Shown here: piece by piece, positions 18,248 through 26,508 of the stretch | Layout: each line of letters begins with the position of its first letter | Numbering within the stretch: position 1 is the stretch's first letter | Source of the DNA: Acetomicrobium sp. UBA5826 | Lineage (GTDB): Bacteria > Synergistota > Synergistia > Synergistales > Acetomicrobiaceae | Direction of reading: 5' to 3' | Assembly (NCBI RefSeq): GCF_002433005.1 | Contig: NZ_DJHF01000017.1 | Span: 111,046 to 175,045 of the forward strand | Length of the DNA: 64,000 nt | Position numbers and translations under genes: made by a program | The notes under the pieces: generated by a model | Database searches by the model: none | Told to the model about the DNA's origin: nothing | The model's input: the letters and a program-made list of their open reading frames with translations, nothing else

Positions 18248-19042
18248 TTATTCTATATAGATAATCTTTGGGTCATCGTAAGCTTTAATCTCCGTCAGAT
18301 CATATACCCTTATTTCCGGAAGTTGCTTTAATTTCTCCATAAACTTTGACAATCCGCCTCGCTCCATCTGTCCGTGATCGACGATTGCCAGGGTTAAATA
18401 TCTCTGGGCCTCGGCTATTTGATGGTACTTCATATCAGCAGTTATATAAATATCAGCTCCTACATTAAAAGCATTCACCCAAAATTCGCCGCCCGATCCG
18501 CCACAGAGGGCGACTTTTTTAAACCTTTCCCCTTGCCCGTAAAAGGCTATCCAGGAAACATTCCAAGCCCTGGACATCAGCTCTGCCAATTCATCTTTTG
18601 AAACTTCGGCTTCAAAATGTCCCCATGCCCCCAGTCCAAAGGCGTTTTCTTGGAAATAGATCAATGGCTTATAGTCATGAATTTTAAGGGATTCAGTTAG
18701 TGTAACATTTATGCCATTATATGACATATCGAGATTTGTATGAGCTGAAATTACATTCATTCCATAATGTGCAGATTTGTAAAATAGAGAGGCGCTGTAG
18801 TTTGAAACATCCCACTTCTTCATTGGAGAAATGATGGGGGGATGGTGGGTAACAATTACATTGACGCCCAAATCGCGAGCTTTATCTATGACCTCCTGCG
18901 TCAAATCCAAAGCAAGTGCCAGGCCATCGACCTTGCAAGACAGATCACCTATTACTAATCCCGAGTTATCCCACTCTTCCTGCACATTGAAAGGAGCTAT
19001 CTCGTCTATGGCTGCCAAAATGTCCTCAACGACATAGGGCAT
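18248..19042 (-). CDS. NIF3-family dinuclear metal-binding protein
   Basis: A 264-residue member of the NIF3/YbgI family (annotated in databases as GTP cyclohydrolase 1 type 2-like). The metal-binding motifs are seen: PFNVQEEWDNSGLVIGD, VIVTHHPPI with two histidines, SAHTNLD, and at the C-terminus ITADMKYHQIAEA with AIVDHGQMERGG. These place it confidently in the family, whose cellular role is still debated. The ATG at 19042 has AAGGAGATG upstream. Confidence 0.9.
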   Translation of the reverse strand: MPYVVEDILAAIDEIAPFNVQEEWDNSGLVIGDLSCKVDGLALALDLTQEVIDKARDLGVNVIVTHHPPIISPMKKWDVSNYSASLFYKSAHYGMNVISAHTNLDMSYNGINVTLTESLKIHDYKPLIYFQENAFGLGAWGHFEAEVSKDELAELMSRAWNVSWIAFYGQGERFKKVALCGGSGGEFWVNAFNVGADIYITADMKYHQIAEAQRYLTLAIVDHGQMERGGLSKFMEKLKQLPEIRVYDLTEIKAYDDPKIIYIE

Positions 19043-19078
19043 AAAAACATCTCCTTGCATAGGTGGTTGTAATTAACA

Positions 19079-19105
19079 GAAAAAGCCACCTCTTCGGTGG
19101 CTTTT
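19079..19105 (-). terminator. Terminator after tRNA-Ile(CAU)
   Basis: Stem GCCACC / GGTGGC (19085-19090 and 19096-19101) with a 5-base loop, extended by A/T pairs, and ending in a T run on the minus strand. It follows the tRNA by ten bases. Its A/T flanks are symmetrical, so it could also act on plus-strand transcripts. Confidence 0.85.
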
Positions 19106-19114
19106 GTTGGCTTT

Positions 19115-19191
19115 TGGTGGGCCCACCTGGACTCGAACCAGGAACCTTCCGGTTATGAGCCGGTGGCTCTGACCTGTTGAGCTATGGGCCC
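19115..19191 (-). tRNA. tRNA-Ile with CAU anticodon (lysidine type)
   Basis: Full cloverleaf, 77 bases with an encoded CCA. The acceptor stem GGGCCCA/TGGGCCC is perfect, with discriminator A. The anticodon loop is CTCATAA (CAT). Elongator and initiator tRNA-Met both occur at 61.1-61.3 kb, and the anticodon arm GGCTCATAACC resembles minor tRNA-Ile, so I assign Ile(k2CAU). In that tRNA the C34 is converted to lysidine by TilS, encoded at 59.6 kb. Its own promoter and terminator flank it. Confidence 0.85.
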
Positions 19192-19210
19192 AAACCCTTA
19201 AGCATTTATG

Positions 19211-19239
19211 ATTATAACTACGAGTTTCGTTTAGGGCAA
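19211..19239 (-). promoter_or_regulatory. Promoter of tRNA-Ile(CAU)
   Basis: Minus strand: TTGCCC (19234-19239), spacer of 17, TATAAT (19211-19216). Perfect -10, placed 20 bases upstream of the mature tRNA 5' end. Confidence 0.7.
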
Positions 19240-19270
19240 GTAGTAGGTCGTATTTTTTATCGAAATTTAC

Positions 19271-19453
19271 CTACTTTTCAACGGTTATGCAGCTGACAGG
19301 ACAGCTTTCTGCTGCTTCCATGGCACATTCAGCACCGCTGGGCTTCACCACCTTGGCTTTGCCTAGTTCTTCGTCCAGCTCGAAGACCTCTGGACACACC
19401 TGGGAACAAACACCGCATCCAATACAGAGTTCCTGATCCAGTTCCACCTTCAT
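19271..19453 (-). CDS. Single-cluster [4Fe-4S] ferredoxin
   Basis: A 60-residue ferredoxin. One classical binding set is visible, CIGCGVCSQVCP, with the fourth ligand in ESCPVSC near the C-terminus, so it carries one [4Fe-4S] cluster rather than two. Such small electron carriers serve oxidoreductases of anaerobes, and a candidate partner in this window is the Mop-type aldehyde oxidoreductase. The ATG at 19453 has an AGGGGGTG site just upstream. An earlier ATG at 19477 would include that site. Confidence 0.92.
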   Translation of the reverse strand: MKVELDQELCIGCGVCSQVCPEVFELDEELGKAKVVKPSGAECAMEAAESCPVSCITVEK

Positions 19454-19477
19454 GTAATTCCACCCCCTTTGGCACAT

Positions 19478-19505
19478 ACTATAGCAGTATTTTCGTTCTA
19501 ATCAA
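19478..19505 (-). promoter_or_regulatory. Probable ferredoxin promoter
   Basis: Minus strand: TTGATT (19500-19505), 16-base spacer, TATAGT (19478-19483), 25 bases upstream of the chosen ATG. Independent transcription from purR is implied. Confidence 0.5.
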
Positions 19506-19515
19506 ATATTTTCGA

Positions 19516-20307
19516 TCACAAAACTCTCACTAACGGTTTCCCCAAATTTTTTTCCAGGACTAATAGCGCCTTATATTCTGTTATTGCTTTATTTTCAGGC
19601 AAAGCCGACACAATAAATATCCCTTTTCCCACCACAGCGGCATCAAACTCTCTTGTCATCATAATCATGCCCGCTATCGTGCTGCCTCCACGCATGAAAT
19701 CGTCGATGACCAAAACTTTGGAACCTTTCTTTAAATTGCGAGTGCCCATGTACATGGTACGAACATCACCTGTGCCTGAAGGAAAGTGAAGCGCCACGGC
19801 CGGACCATCGCTTGGTCTGTTTCTGAATCGACAAACAGCCAGGGGAAGACCCAAAGCTTGGGCAACGAATAAAGCTATGGGTATGCCCTTGACCTCAGAA
19901 GTCATCACTACATCGGCACCTGAATCGACGAACATGGAAGCCAAGGCCCAACCTAACCACTGTGCATAATAGGGATTAAATATGATATCACTATAGTATA
20001 TTAATCCTCCAGGCAGAAATCTCTCTTCTCTGGAAAGTTCTAAAGCAATCTCTTCGAGGAATTTTACTTTGTCCCTTTCGTTGAAGGAGGGGATTAAATA
20101 TGCCCCTCCTCCTCTCCCTCTATCGATGATAATTCTGCTGCATCCTTCATCGTTCATTGCATTTGAGATGATCTCAACATCATCGCTCAACACGGTCTTT
20201 GATACCTCAAATTCTTTAGCAATATCGCTTAGAGAAAAGGATTGAGACGGATGTTTTGCCAACCTCCAAACGATCCTTGCAATGCGTTCCGGCCTGGAAA
20301 TTTTCAT
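19516..20307 (-). CDS. purR: PurR-type transcriptional regulator (PRPP-responsive)
   Basis: A 263-residue repressor of the Bacillus PurR class: N-terminal winged helix (RIARIVWRLAKHPSQSFSLSDIAKEFEVSKTVLSDD) fused to a phosphoribosyltransferase-fold effector domain with the PRPP-binding motif VLVIDDFMRGGST. Binding of PRPP relieves repression of purine genes in relatives. It lies six bases after ispE, the order seen in Bacillus. Which genes it controls here is not visible in the window. Confidence 0.93.
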   Translation of the reverse strand: MKISRPERIARIVWRLAKHPSQSFSLSDIAKEFEVSKTVLSDDVEIISNAMNDEGCSRIIIDRGRGGGAYLIPSFNERDKVKFLEEIALELSREERFLPGGLIYYSDIIFNPYYAQWLGWALASMFVDSGADVVMTSEVKGIPIALFVAQALGLPLAVCRFRNRPSDGPAVALHFPSGTGDVRTMYMGTRNLKKGSKVLVIDDFMRGGSTIAGMIMMTREFDAAVVGKGIFIVSALPENKAITEYKALLVLEKNLGKPLVRVL

Positions 20308-20313
20308 GTCAGA

Positions 20314-21183
20314 TCACTCCAGCACAAAGGTTTTACAATCACATTCGAGCTTTGAGCTTACCAATTCCTGCGCTTTGATAGCCTCGTGCTTGTCTGTGAA
20401 AAGACAAAAAACGGATGAACCGCTCCCGCTTAAACCCCAAGCCAGGCTATTATTGAAAGTTGAATTGCATAGATCGAAAAATCCGTCGTAAAAGTCGCTT
20501 TTTTTTCTCAAAACCGTTACAAAGTCATTTGGCAAAAACCCGATCCTTCTTCTCTTTTCAAGGTCAGCATAGAGGTTTAAAGCTTCGTATATTGCAAATG
20601 AGACGGGCACTATCTCGGCTTCGCCCCTTTTCCTGCTTTCATCGAGCTCTCTGTATGCTTCAGCGGTGGAAATTTTTATATTCGGTATGGCAAGCAATGC
20701 ATATATCCCTGTGAGGGGGTCCAAAAGTTTCAACCTTTCCCCAACGCCAGTAGCCAATGCCGTCTTCGTCTTCGAAAGAAAGAAGGGGATATCGGCACCA
20801 AGTGCAGCAAGTTCTGCAGGATCTAGAAATAAATCGTAAATTGTCGAAGCCCATTCTAATATGGCAGCTCCGTTCCCGCTTCCGGCACCTATGCCGCTTC
20901 CAACGGGTAAAACTTTCCAGATGTTGCATTCTATTGGAGGCAACCTTACAGATTTAGACCTCAAAAATTCGATTGCCCTTGAAATAATATTCGTCCCGGA
21001 TATTCCAATATTATAGGAATTTACAATATCATCCCGATTTGTTCCATTTAACCTTCTAATAGCCAACCATTCGATTGGCCCAAGCTTATGGAATAACGTA
21101 GAGATTTCATGATAGCCATCATCTCTGGGGACAAACACTCTTAAACTAAGGTTAATTTTTATATAGCTCGGTATATAGATCAA
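20314..21183 (-). CDS. ispE: 4-diphosphocytidyl-2-C-methyl-D-erythritol kinase
   Basis: A 289-residue GHMP kinase of the MEP isoprenoid pathway. The order YIKINLSLRV, the ATP loop PVGSGIGAGSGNGAA, DIPFFL and the C-terminal GLSGSGSSVFCLF match the family. It is initiated at a TTG seven bases behind GGAGG. It is coupled to purR. dxs and a polyprenyl synthetase of the same pathway are at 43-46 kb. Confidence 0.94.
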   Translation of the reverse strand: MIYIPSYIKINLSLRVFVPRDDGYHEISTLFHKLGPIEWLAIRRLNGTNRDDIVNSYNIGISGTNIISRAIEFLRSKSVRLPPIECNIWKVLPVGSGIGAGSGNGAAILEWASTIYDLFLDPAELAALGADIPFFLSKTKTALATGVGERLKLLDPLTGIYALLAIPNIKISTAEAYRELDESRKRGEAEIVPVSFAIYEALNLYADLEKRRRIGFLPNDFVTVLRKKSDFYDGFFDLCNSTFNNSLAWGLSGSGSSVFCLFTDKHEAIKAQELVSSKLECDCKTFVLE

Positions 21184-21529
21184 TGTACTACCTCCGATCT
21201 TTGTGTCGAAAATTGTCCACCCAATTTAAGGCTTATTATAAGCTCTTCGTATGCATTTTAGCCACTCCGATAAAAATAAGTACTTATGTTCGAAATTATA
21301 TTAGATATGTCCAATGATATCAAAGAGCATACAAAGGTCATTTAGTATATTGACGTTTCACCTACTATACCGCATCATTATTGTTTTTTATCATGCTTGC
21401 TCTGTTCCCCCTAGTGGGATAGAATAAATTAAGAAATTGTTTAAAATTATCTGTCAAGTTTTTTATTGCGTTATAGAATATGAATGTCGCTTTAGCTAAA
21501 TATAATAAATGCAGATGGGTGTGATGGGT
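21184..21529. other. Divergent intergenic region between ispE and glcT
   Basis: About 345 bases with no gene. It must hold the promoters of ispE (minus) and the antiterminator gene (plus). A TATAAT within the palindrome GCTTATAATAAGC (minus, near 21230-21243) is a likely ispE -10, although no good -35 precedes it. One sequence, ATGTTCGAAATTA (21286-21298), reads on the minus strand like a PurR box core (TTTCGAACAT), but I see no second, inverted copy at the usual distance. I find no convincing plus-strand promoter. Confidence 0.4.
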
Positions 21530-22387
21530 ATGCTCAAAATTAAAAAAGTGTTAAATAATAATGCCCTTATCGCAGAACACCCCACATATGAAGAGGTTAT
21601 ACTCCTGGGAAAGGGTATAGGTTTCAACAAAAAGGCAGGCGAAAGCATATCTAACGCTGATGCCGAAAAGCTGTTTGTCCTTAAAAACCCTGAGGAACAG
21701 GAGCAATACCTTCAAATGCTAAAAGAAATTGATGAAAATTTTATCGGCATCATGAACGATGCTATATCTTTTATTGAAGACAAGCTTGGCACTTCATTAA
21801 ATGAACACATTCATACCAGCCTTACCGATCATTTACATTTTGCCTTAAAACGCCTAAAAAACGGTGTGGAGATAAAAAATCCTTTCAGATTCGAAATTGA
21901 GCTGGCATATCCGCGAGAATACGCAGTTGCTGCGGAATTGACGGAATGGCTTGAGAAAGAACTCAGTGCAAACATTCCCGAAGATGAGGTAGGGTTTATA
22001 ACGTTGCACATCCATAGCGCCATTTCAAAGGCAAGCATAGCTAATCTAACGAAAAGAACGCAAATCGTCTCCCAATTGATTGCTATTGCGGAGAACTCAC
22101 TAAAAGTAACTTTAGATAGAAGTGATATAAATTATTCGCGCTTCATCAGACATCTTCATTTTGCTCTCGATCGAATAGAATCGGGAAAATATATGGAAAA
22201 TGCGGAGTTCTTAAAAGATGTTTTACAGAAAGAATGTGCGCTTTGTTATTCCATTGCCTGGAAAATGATAAAATATATGCAGAAGCAACTAAAGAAAAAA
22301 ATTCCAGAGGCGGAATCAGTGTATTTGACATTGCATTTACAGAGATTGTACAATATAGCTCAGGCTGGAACCGCTGAAGTGTGTTAA
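21530..22387 (+). CDS. glcT: BglG/GlcT family transcription antiterminator
   Basis: An RNA-binding antiterminator, about 285 residues. The N-terminal CAT domain (MLKIKKVLNNNALIAEH, VILLGKGIGFNKKAGE) binds RNA. PRD1 contains DHLHFALKR and TLHIHS, and PRD2 contains RHLHFALDRIESG and YLTLHLQRL, with the histidines phosphorylated by PTS proteins. A specific RNA target (RAT) lies immediately downstream, before ptsG, so this is functionally GlcT. The start is chosen by alignment of the MKIxKVLNNN register; the earlier ATG at 21509 is possible. Confidence 0.92.
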   Translation: MLKIKKVLNNNALIAEHPTYEEVILLGKGIGFNKKAGESISNADAEKLFVLKNPEEQEQYLQMLKEIDENFIGIMNDAISFIEDKLGTSLNEHIHTSLTDHLHFALKRLKNGVEIKNPFRFEIELAYPREYAVAAELTEWLEKELSANIPEDEVGFITLHIHSAISKASIANLTKRTQIVSQLIAIAENSLKVTLDRSDINYSRFIRHLHFALDRIESGKYMENAEFLKDVLQKECALCYSIAWKMIKYMQKQLKKKIPEAESVYLTLHLQRLYNIAQAGTAEVC

Positions 22388-22487
22388 AGCGCATTAGTTT
22401 CATTGCAGCCGGAGCTTTCATTGTTTCGTAATAAGTTACAGCGTAAATATGTAAATAAAATAATAGATAACTAATATACTCTTTTTG

Positions 22488-22567
22488 CGTGTTACTGTGT
22501 AAGCACAGGCATGAGCAAAGGAGTGTACGGTAGGTCGGTGCCGTATCTCTTTTGCTCATGCTTTTTT
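22488..22567 (+). promoter_or_regulatory. RAT antiterminator site and overlapping terminator before ptsG
   Basis: CGTGTTACTGTGTAAGCAC followed by AGGCATGAG (from 22488) fits the ribonucleic antiterminator element that I recall for Bacillus ptsG. Its 3' half overlaps a long terminator stem: GCATGAGCAAA (22509-22519) pairs with TTTGCTCATGC (22551-22561) and continues inward with more pairs, followed by TTTTTT (22562-22567). Binding of the antiterminator would hold the RAT hairpin and stop the terminator forming. Confidence 0.85.
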
Positions 22568-22602
22568 AATGCTCTAATCCATAGGACAGGAGGTTGTGGT
22601 AG

Positions 22603-24693
22603 GTGTTCAAAAAATCATTTGGACAATTGCAAAGAATAGGTCAATCGTTGATGTTGCCAGTGGCTATTTTGCCAGCGGCCGGATTGCTGCTTGCCATAGG
22701 TACCAGCATGAAAAGCCCAAACGTCGTAGCTCTCTTGCCTTTTTTGCAGAATAGCGCTTTTGTCGGCTTGGCATCGATGATGCAATCTGCGGGAGGCATA
22801 ATTTTTGAAAACCTGGCTTTAATCTTTGCTTTGGGAGTCGCCGTAGGATTATCTGGCGGAGCAGGGGCTGCTGCTCTCGCAGCATCAGTAGGCTACCTGG
22901 TAATGAACGTCACTATGAGCGTGATGGGTGGAATATCGTTAGATAGCGTCATATCGCAGACAAATCCGGCCTATGCCCTGGTTTTGGGCATTCCCACCCT
23001 GCAGACTGGGGTATTCGGAGGTATCGTCGTCGGGGCTTTGGCAGCATGGTGTTATAACAGGTATTACACTATCGAGTTGCCGCCCTTTCTGGGCTTTTTC
23101 GCCGGCAAACGTTTTGTTCCTATTGTCACCGCTTTCAGCTCCTTTTTCCTTGGCATCTTAATGTTTTTTCTATGGCCTCACGTACAAGCGGGGATTAACG
23201 CCACATCGCAGTATTTAATGGGGTCTGCCTACCCTATTGCAGTGTTCTTCTTCGGGTTTGTAAAACGTTTGTTAATACCCTTCGGCCTTCACCACATCTG
23301 GCATGCTCCATTCTGGTTTGAGTTCGGTCAATACACAACCGCGGCAGGAAATATAGTGCGCGGAGACATGAATATTTTCTTTGCCCAGTTGCAAGATGGA
23401 GCAAGTTTAACGGCGGGGCATTTCATGGCCGGCGAGTTTCCCGTAATGATGTTCGGCCTTCCGGCAGCGGCCTTAGCCATGTACAGATTGGCAAAACCGG
23501 AGAACAAGAAATGGGTCGGCAGCTTAATGGCTTCCGCGGCGCTCACGTCTTTCTTGACGGGAATTACGGAACCCATAGAATTTTCCTTCCTATTTCTGTC
23601 TCCTTTGCTCTTTTTATTCCACGCAATTTTAGACGGCATAGCCTTTGTGGCACTCTATTTTTTAGATATCAACATAGGCTATACTTTTTCCGGCGGAGCC
23701 ATCGACTTTTTCTTATTTGGAGTGGTTCCCGGCCGTGAGCCCTGGTGGCTCGTTATTGCTGTTGGCGCTCTTTACGCGCTCCTCTATTATTCTGTTTTTT
23801 CCTTTGCCATCAAAAAATTTGATCTGCCGACTCCCGGACGAGAAAAGTCCGAGGCCAAACTTAACGGGGCTTCTATCTCCCCCACCTCAACTCCAAAAAG
23901 GTCAGAAACTTTGCCCTACGACGTCCTGGAGGCCCTAGGCGGTCGAGAAAACTTAACTAAACTCGATGCCTGCATTACCCGATTGCGCGTTTCAGTTAAA
24001 GATGTTTCCAAGGTAAACAAAGAAAGCCTACGAGACTTGGGAGCTTCGGGAATTATGCAGGTAGACAAAAACCTTCAAATTATATTTGGGACCAAATCGG
24101 AAAAGATAAAAGAACAAATCGCAGACATCCTAAAGGGAGAAAGACCCGATATCTCTACTTCGAAAGACGAACAACTTGGAGAAGGAAGCAGCATTTCGGG
24201 CAAAGATATGATAATCGCAATGCCCATGACCGGAAAACTGATACCTATCTCCGAAGTGCCCGATAAGACCTTCTCAGAGAAAATCTTGGGTGACGGCTTC
24301 GCCATATTGCCGAAAGACGGCACCGTCGTATCTCCGGCAGACGGAAAAGTGGCTGTCTTCTTTCCCACTAAACATGCCATAGGAATTGTTGCAGACAACG
24401 GACTAGAGATGCTTATTCACGTAGGCATCGATACGGTAAAACTCAACGGAGAAGGTTTTGAGGCATTTGTTAAACAGGGAGACGTCGTCAAACGGGGACA
24501 GGTCCTCCTTAAAGCAAATCTGGAGTACATCTCTAAAAATGCACCCTCTACGATATCCCCGATAGTATTCACAAATTTAAGCTCCGACGAAAGAATCGAG
24601 ATAATCGAGGAAAGAGATGTGAAAATCGGGGAAACTGGTTGCGTGCGCATCATAAAGAGACAACCTGTACCTCGGGAAACGGTTAACCTATAA
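22603..24693 (+). CDS. ptsG: PTS glucose-type permease EIICBA
   Basis: A 696-residue sugar transporter-phosphotransferase. EIIC (residues 1 to about 410) begins FGQLQRIGQSLMLPVAILPAAGLLL with multiple membrane helices and GITEPIEF. EIIB carries the phosphorylated cysteine in KLDACITRLRV (about C457). EIIA carries the active histidine in LIHVGIDTVKL (about H606). Domain order CBA and glucose-type motifs indicate glucose or N-acetylglucosamine; upstream GlcT and RAT favour glucose. GTG start with AGGAGG upstream. The gene is controlled by antitermination. Confidence 0.92.
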   Translation: MFKKSFGQLQRIGQSLMLPVAILPAAGLLLAIGTSMKSPNVVALLPFLQNSAFVGLASMMQSAGGIIFENLALIFALGVAVGLSGGAGAAALAASVGYLVMNVTMSVMGGISLDSVISQTNPAYALVLGIPTLQTGVFGGIVVGALAAWCYNRYYTIELPPFLGFFAGKRFVPIVTAFSSFFLGILMFFLWPHVQAGINATSQYLMGSAYPIAVFFFGFVKRLLIPFGLHHIWHAPFWFEFGQYTTAAGNIVRGDMNIFFAQLQDGASLTAGHFMAGEFPVMMFGLPAAALAMYRLAKPENKKWVGSLMASAALTSFLTGITEPIEFSFLFLSPLLFLFHAILDGIAFVALYFLDINIGYTFSGGAIDFFLFGVVPGREPWWLVIAVGALYALLYYSVFSFAIKKFDLPTPGREKSEAKLNGASISPTSTPKRSETLPYDVLEALGGRENLTKLDACITRLRVSVKDVSKVNKESLRDLGASGIMQVDKNLQIIFGTKSEKIKEQIADILKGERPDISTSKDEQLGEGSSISGKDMIIAMPMTGKLIPISEVPDKTFSEKILGDGFAILPKDGTVVSPADGKVAVFFPTKHAIGIVADNGLEMLIHVGIDTVKLNGEGFEAFVKQGDVVKRGQVLLKANLEYISKNAPSTISPIVFTNLSSDERIEIIEERDVKIGETGCVRIIKRQPVPRETVNL

Positions 24694-24697
24694 GCAA

Positions 24698-24723
24698 AGA
24701 GGTCCCTTCCAGGGGCCTCTTTT
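24698..24723 (+). terminator. Terminator of ptsG
   Basis: Stem AGAGGTCCC / GGGGCCTCT (24698-24706 with 24712-24720, one G-T pair), loop TTCCA, followed by a T run. It begins five bases after the stop codon. Confidence 0.85.
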
Positions 24724-24751
24724 ATGTTTGCCTGCAATGCAGATTGTCATG

Positions 24752-25009
24752 CTATCTAGCCTTGTGGGGCATTCGATCATTGGATGACAGAAATTCCAAT
24801 TCCACGTCATGCGTTAGGAGATCGGAATAGCGAAAAGAGACAGTGCTGTTTTGGGCCTTTACATACAGAGTAAATATATTAGGATAGGTCTCCATGATAA
24901 CACCTTCATGTTCCTCTGTCTTTCTCCTGCCCTTGGCCTGTCGATATCTAACGCGATCACCGATGTGGGAAGCCAGTTTTTCGCGTATACCAAGCAACTT
25001 CTCAGACAC
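24752..25009 (-). CDS. veg: Veg-like protein (DUF1021)
   Basis: An 85-residue protein with the Veg family pattern: LLGIREKLASHIGDRVRYRQAKGRRKTEEHEGVI, ETYPNIFTLYVKA and VSFRYSDLLTHDVEL. In B. subtilis veg is a very highly transcribed gene next to ispE, linked to biofilm matrix expression. Here the ptsG unit separates it from ispE. Fold is a small SH3-like barrel. The function in this organism is unknown. It has a strong-looking promoter. Confidence 0.88.
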   Translation of the reverse strand: MSEKLLGIREKLASHIGDRVRYRQAKGRRKTEEHEGVIMETYPNIFTLYVKAQNSTVSFRYSDLLTHDVELEFLSSNDRMPHKAR

Positions 25010-25041
25010 CGGACATCACTCCTTAAATGTCATTTGTACAT

Positions 25042-25070
25042 ATTTTACTACATATTTCTATAAAATACAA
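25042..25070 (-). promoter_or_regulatory. Promoter of veg
   Basis: Minus strand: TTGTAT (25065-25070), 17-base spacer, TAAAAT (25042-25047). Ribosome-binding site AAGGAG lies between it and the start. Confidence 0.6.
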
Positions 25071-25106
25071 GCAAAATAAAATCCATACATCAAATTATTA
25101 GTACAT

Positions 25107-25145
25107 AAAAAAACCACGGCCCCCAAGTTCGGCATTGGAGGCCGT
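25107..25145 (-). terminator. Terminator of the PEBP-family gene
   Basis: Stem ACGGCC / GGCCGT (25116-25121 and 25140-25145), extended by CCAA/TTGG, followed on the minus strand by GGTTTTTTTA. It lies 31 bases beyond the stop codon. Confidence 0.85.
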
Positions 25146-25175
25146 TGCAAGACCGCCGATCTTCAGAAGTTTCAA

Positions 25176-25727
25176 TTATTTCCTTTCGTACTTTCCAATC
25201 AATTCCCCATATGCCAAAATATGTCCTTTGATCGCCTTTTCCACGACAAACTTATGAGCCCCACTTTTAAGGTTGAGGGAAGGTATATCAAGGGCGTATA
25301 CTTTGAAGTAGTACCGATGTGGTCCATGCCCCTTTGGAGGACAGGGGCCGCCATAGCCCAGCCGACCAAAATCATTTACGCCAGCAACCCCTGGAGATTC
25401 GCCCTCTTCTATACCTCTTTTTTGGGGCTCTATATCGAAGAAAATTGCATGAGTAAAAGTTCCGCTAGGCGCATCCGGATCATCTGCTATCAATACTAGG
25501 CTTAGCGTGTTTTCCGGCACTCCCTCCCATGCAAGAGGTGGCATAATATCCTTTCCCTCACAGGTATATTTTGAAGGAATAAACTCTTCGTTATTGAAGG
25601 CCGGCGACGTCACTCTTATTTGCATTTCACACACCCCCGCCAAATAATCGCCTGTAGAATTTGCCATTAAATTACGCACTGGCCATAAAATTATTATACA
25701 ACACAAAATATATAGTACTTTTTTCAC
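25176..25727 (-). CDS. YbhB/YbcL-type phosphatidylethanolamine-binding family protein
   Basis: A 183-residue exported protein: basic start then the hydrophobic segment VLYILCCIIILWPV (signal peptide or anchor). The PEBP fold follows with IPSKYTCEGKDIMPPLAWEGVPE, the DDPDAPSGTFTHAIF ligand-pocket motif and YGGPCPPKGHGPHRYYFKVYALD. Bacterial members of this Raf-kinase-inhibitor-like family have no settled function. Next to the liv operon, but in a separate unit with its own terminator. Confidence 0.88.
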   Translation of the reverse strand: MKKVLYILCCIIILWPVRNLMANSTGDYLAGVCEMQIRVTSPAFNNEEFIPSKYTCEGKDIMPPLAWEGVPENTLSLVLIADDPDAPSGTFTHAIFFDIEPQKRGIEEGESPGVAGVNDFGRLGYGGPCPPKGHGPHRYYFKVYALDIPSLNLKSGAHKFVVEKAIKGHILAYGELIGKYERK

Positions 25728-25761
25728 GTTTTAATAGCCTCTTCCTCGTTATTTTTAATTT

Positions 25762-26508
25762 TTACTCCTTTTTTGTCACCGCACTCCCGCCTAAATAGGC
25801 AGCTTTCACTCTTTCGTCACCGGCAAGTTCACTTGCAGGCCCTTCAATGCTTATCTTTCCCGTCTCGAGAATGTAGGCATAGTCCGATTCGGCTAAGGCC
25901 TTTTTCGCGTTTTGTTCCACAAGTAAGATGGAGGTCCCGCTTTCCTCATGGATTTTTCTTATGGCATTAAAAATTTCCTTTACTAGAATCGGGGCTAATC
26001 CCAAGGAAGGTTCATCTAACAAAAGTAAAGTCGGCTTCGCTATCAATCCTCTTCCTATGGCAAGCATTTGTTGCTCTCCCCCGGAAAGAGTGCCGGCAAG
26101 TTGGTTTTTTCTTTCGGCAAGGACAGGGAAAAGCTCGAAGATCCACTTTTTTGTCTCCTCAACTTCCTCGTCCAACAGCCGCTTTCTCGCTCCATAAGAC
26201 CCCAGGTTAAGATTTTCTTCAACTGTCAGAGTCGGAAATACCCTTCTGCCCTCGGGAACATGCGAAATTCCTTGGAAGGCAAGATCATGGGCGGAAAGAG
26301 AGGCCATTTCTTTCCCTTTATAGAAAATCTTTCCCTCTTTTAAAGGAACTATTTTGGAAATCGATTTGAGCATAGTAGATTTTCCCGCTCCATTGGCCCC
26401 TAGGACAGCTATTATCTGGCCTTCATTAAGTTTTATAGATACGCCTTTAAGAGCCGTCACGGCACCGTAGGACACTACCACGTCTTTTAAAACTAGAAGC
26501 TCTGACAT
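25762..26508 (-). CDS. livF: Branched-chain amino acid ABC transporter ATP-binding protein LivF
   Basis: About 248 residues. ATPase motifs in order: Walker A GANGAGKST, Q-loop region, signature LSGGEQQMLAIGRGL, Walker B LLLLDEPSLGLAP, and the switch histidine-like Q of LVEQNAKKAL. LivF-type length and the conserved SHVPEGRRVFPTLTVEENL segment. It pairs with the LivG half of the fused gene upstream. Start at the ATG after GAGGAG, six bases into the previous stop region. Confidence 0.94.
   Translation of the reverse strand: MSELLVLKDVVVSYGAVTALKGVSIKLNEGQIIAVLGANGAGKSTMLKSISKIVPLKEGKIFYKGKEMASLSAHDLAFQGISHVPEGRRVFPTLTVEENLNLGSYGARKRLLDEEVEETKKWIFELFPVLAERKNQLAGTLSGGEQQMLAIGRGLIAKPTLLLLDEPSLGLAPILVKEIFNAIRKIHEESGTSILLVEQNAKKALAESDYAYILETGKISIEGPASELAGDERVKAAYLGGSAVTKKE

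Noticed and set aside
19115..19191. tRNA-Met for the CAU tRNA at 19.1 kb
   Set aside because: Elongator and initiator methionine tRNAs are both clear at 61 kb, and this one has a different acceptor stem and an Ile2-like anticodon arm.
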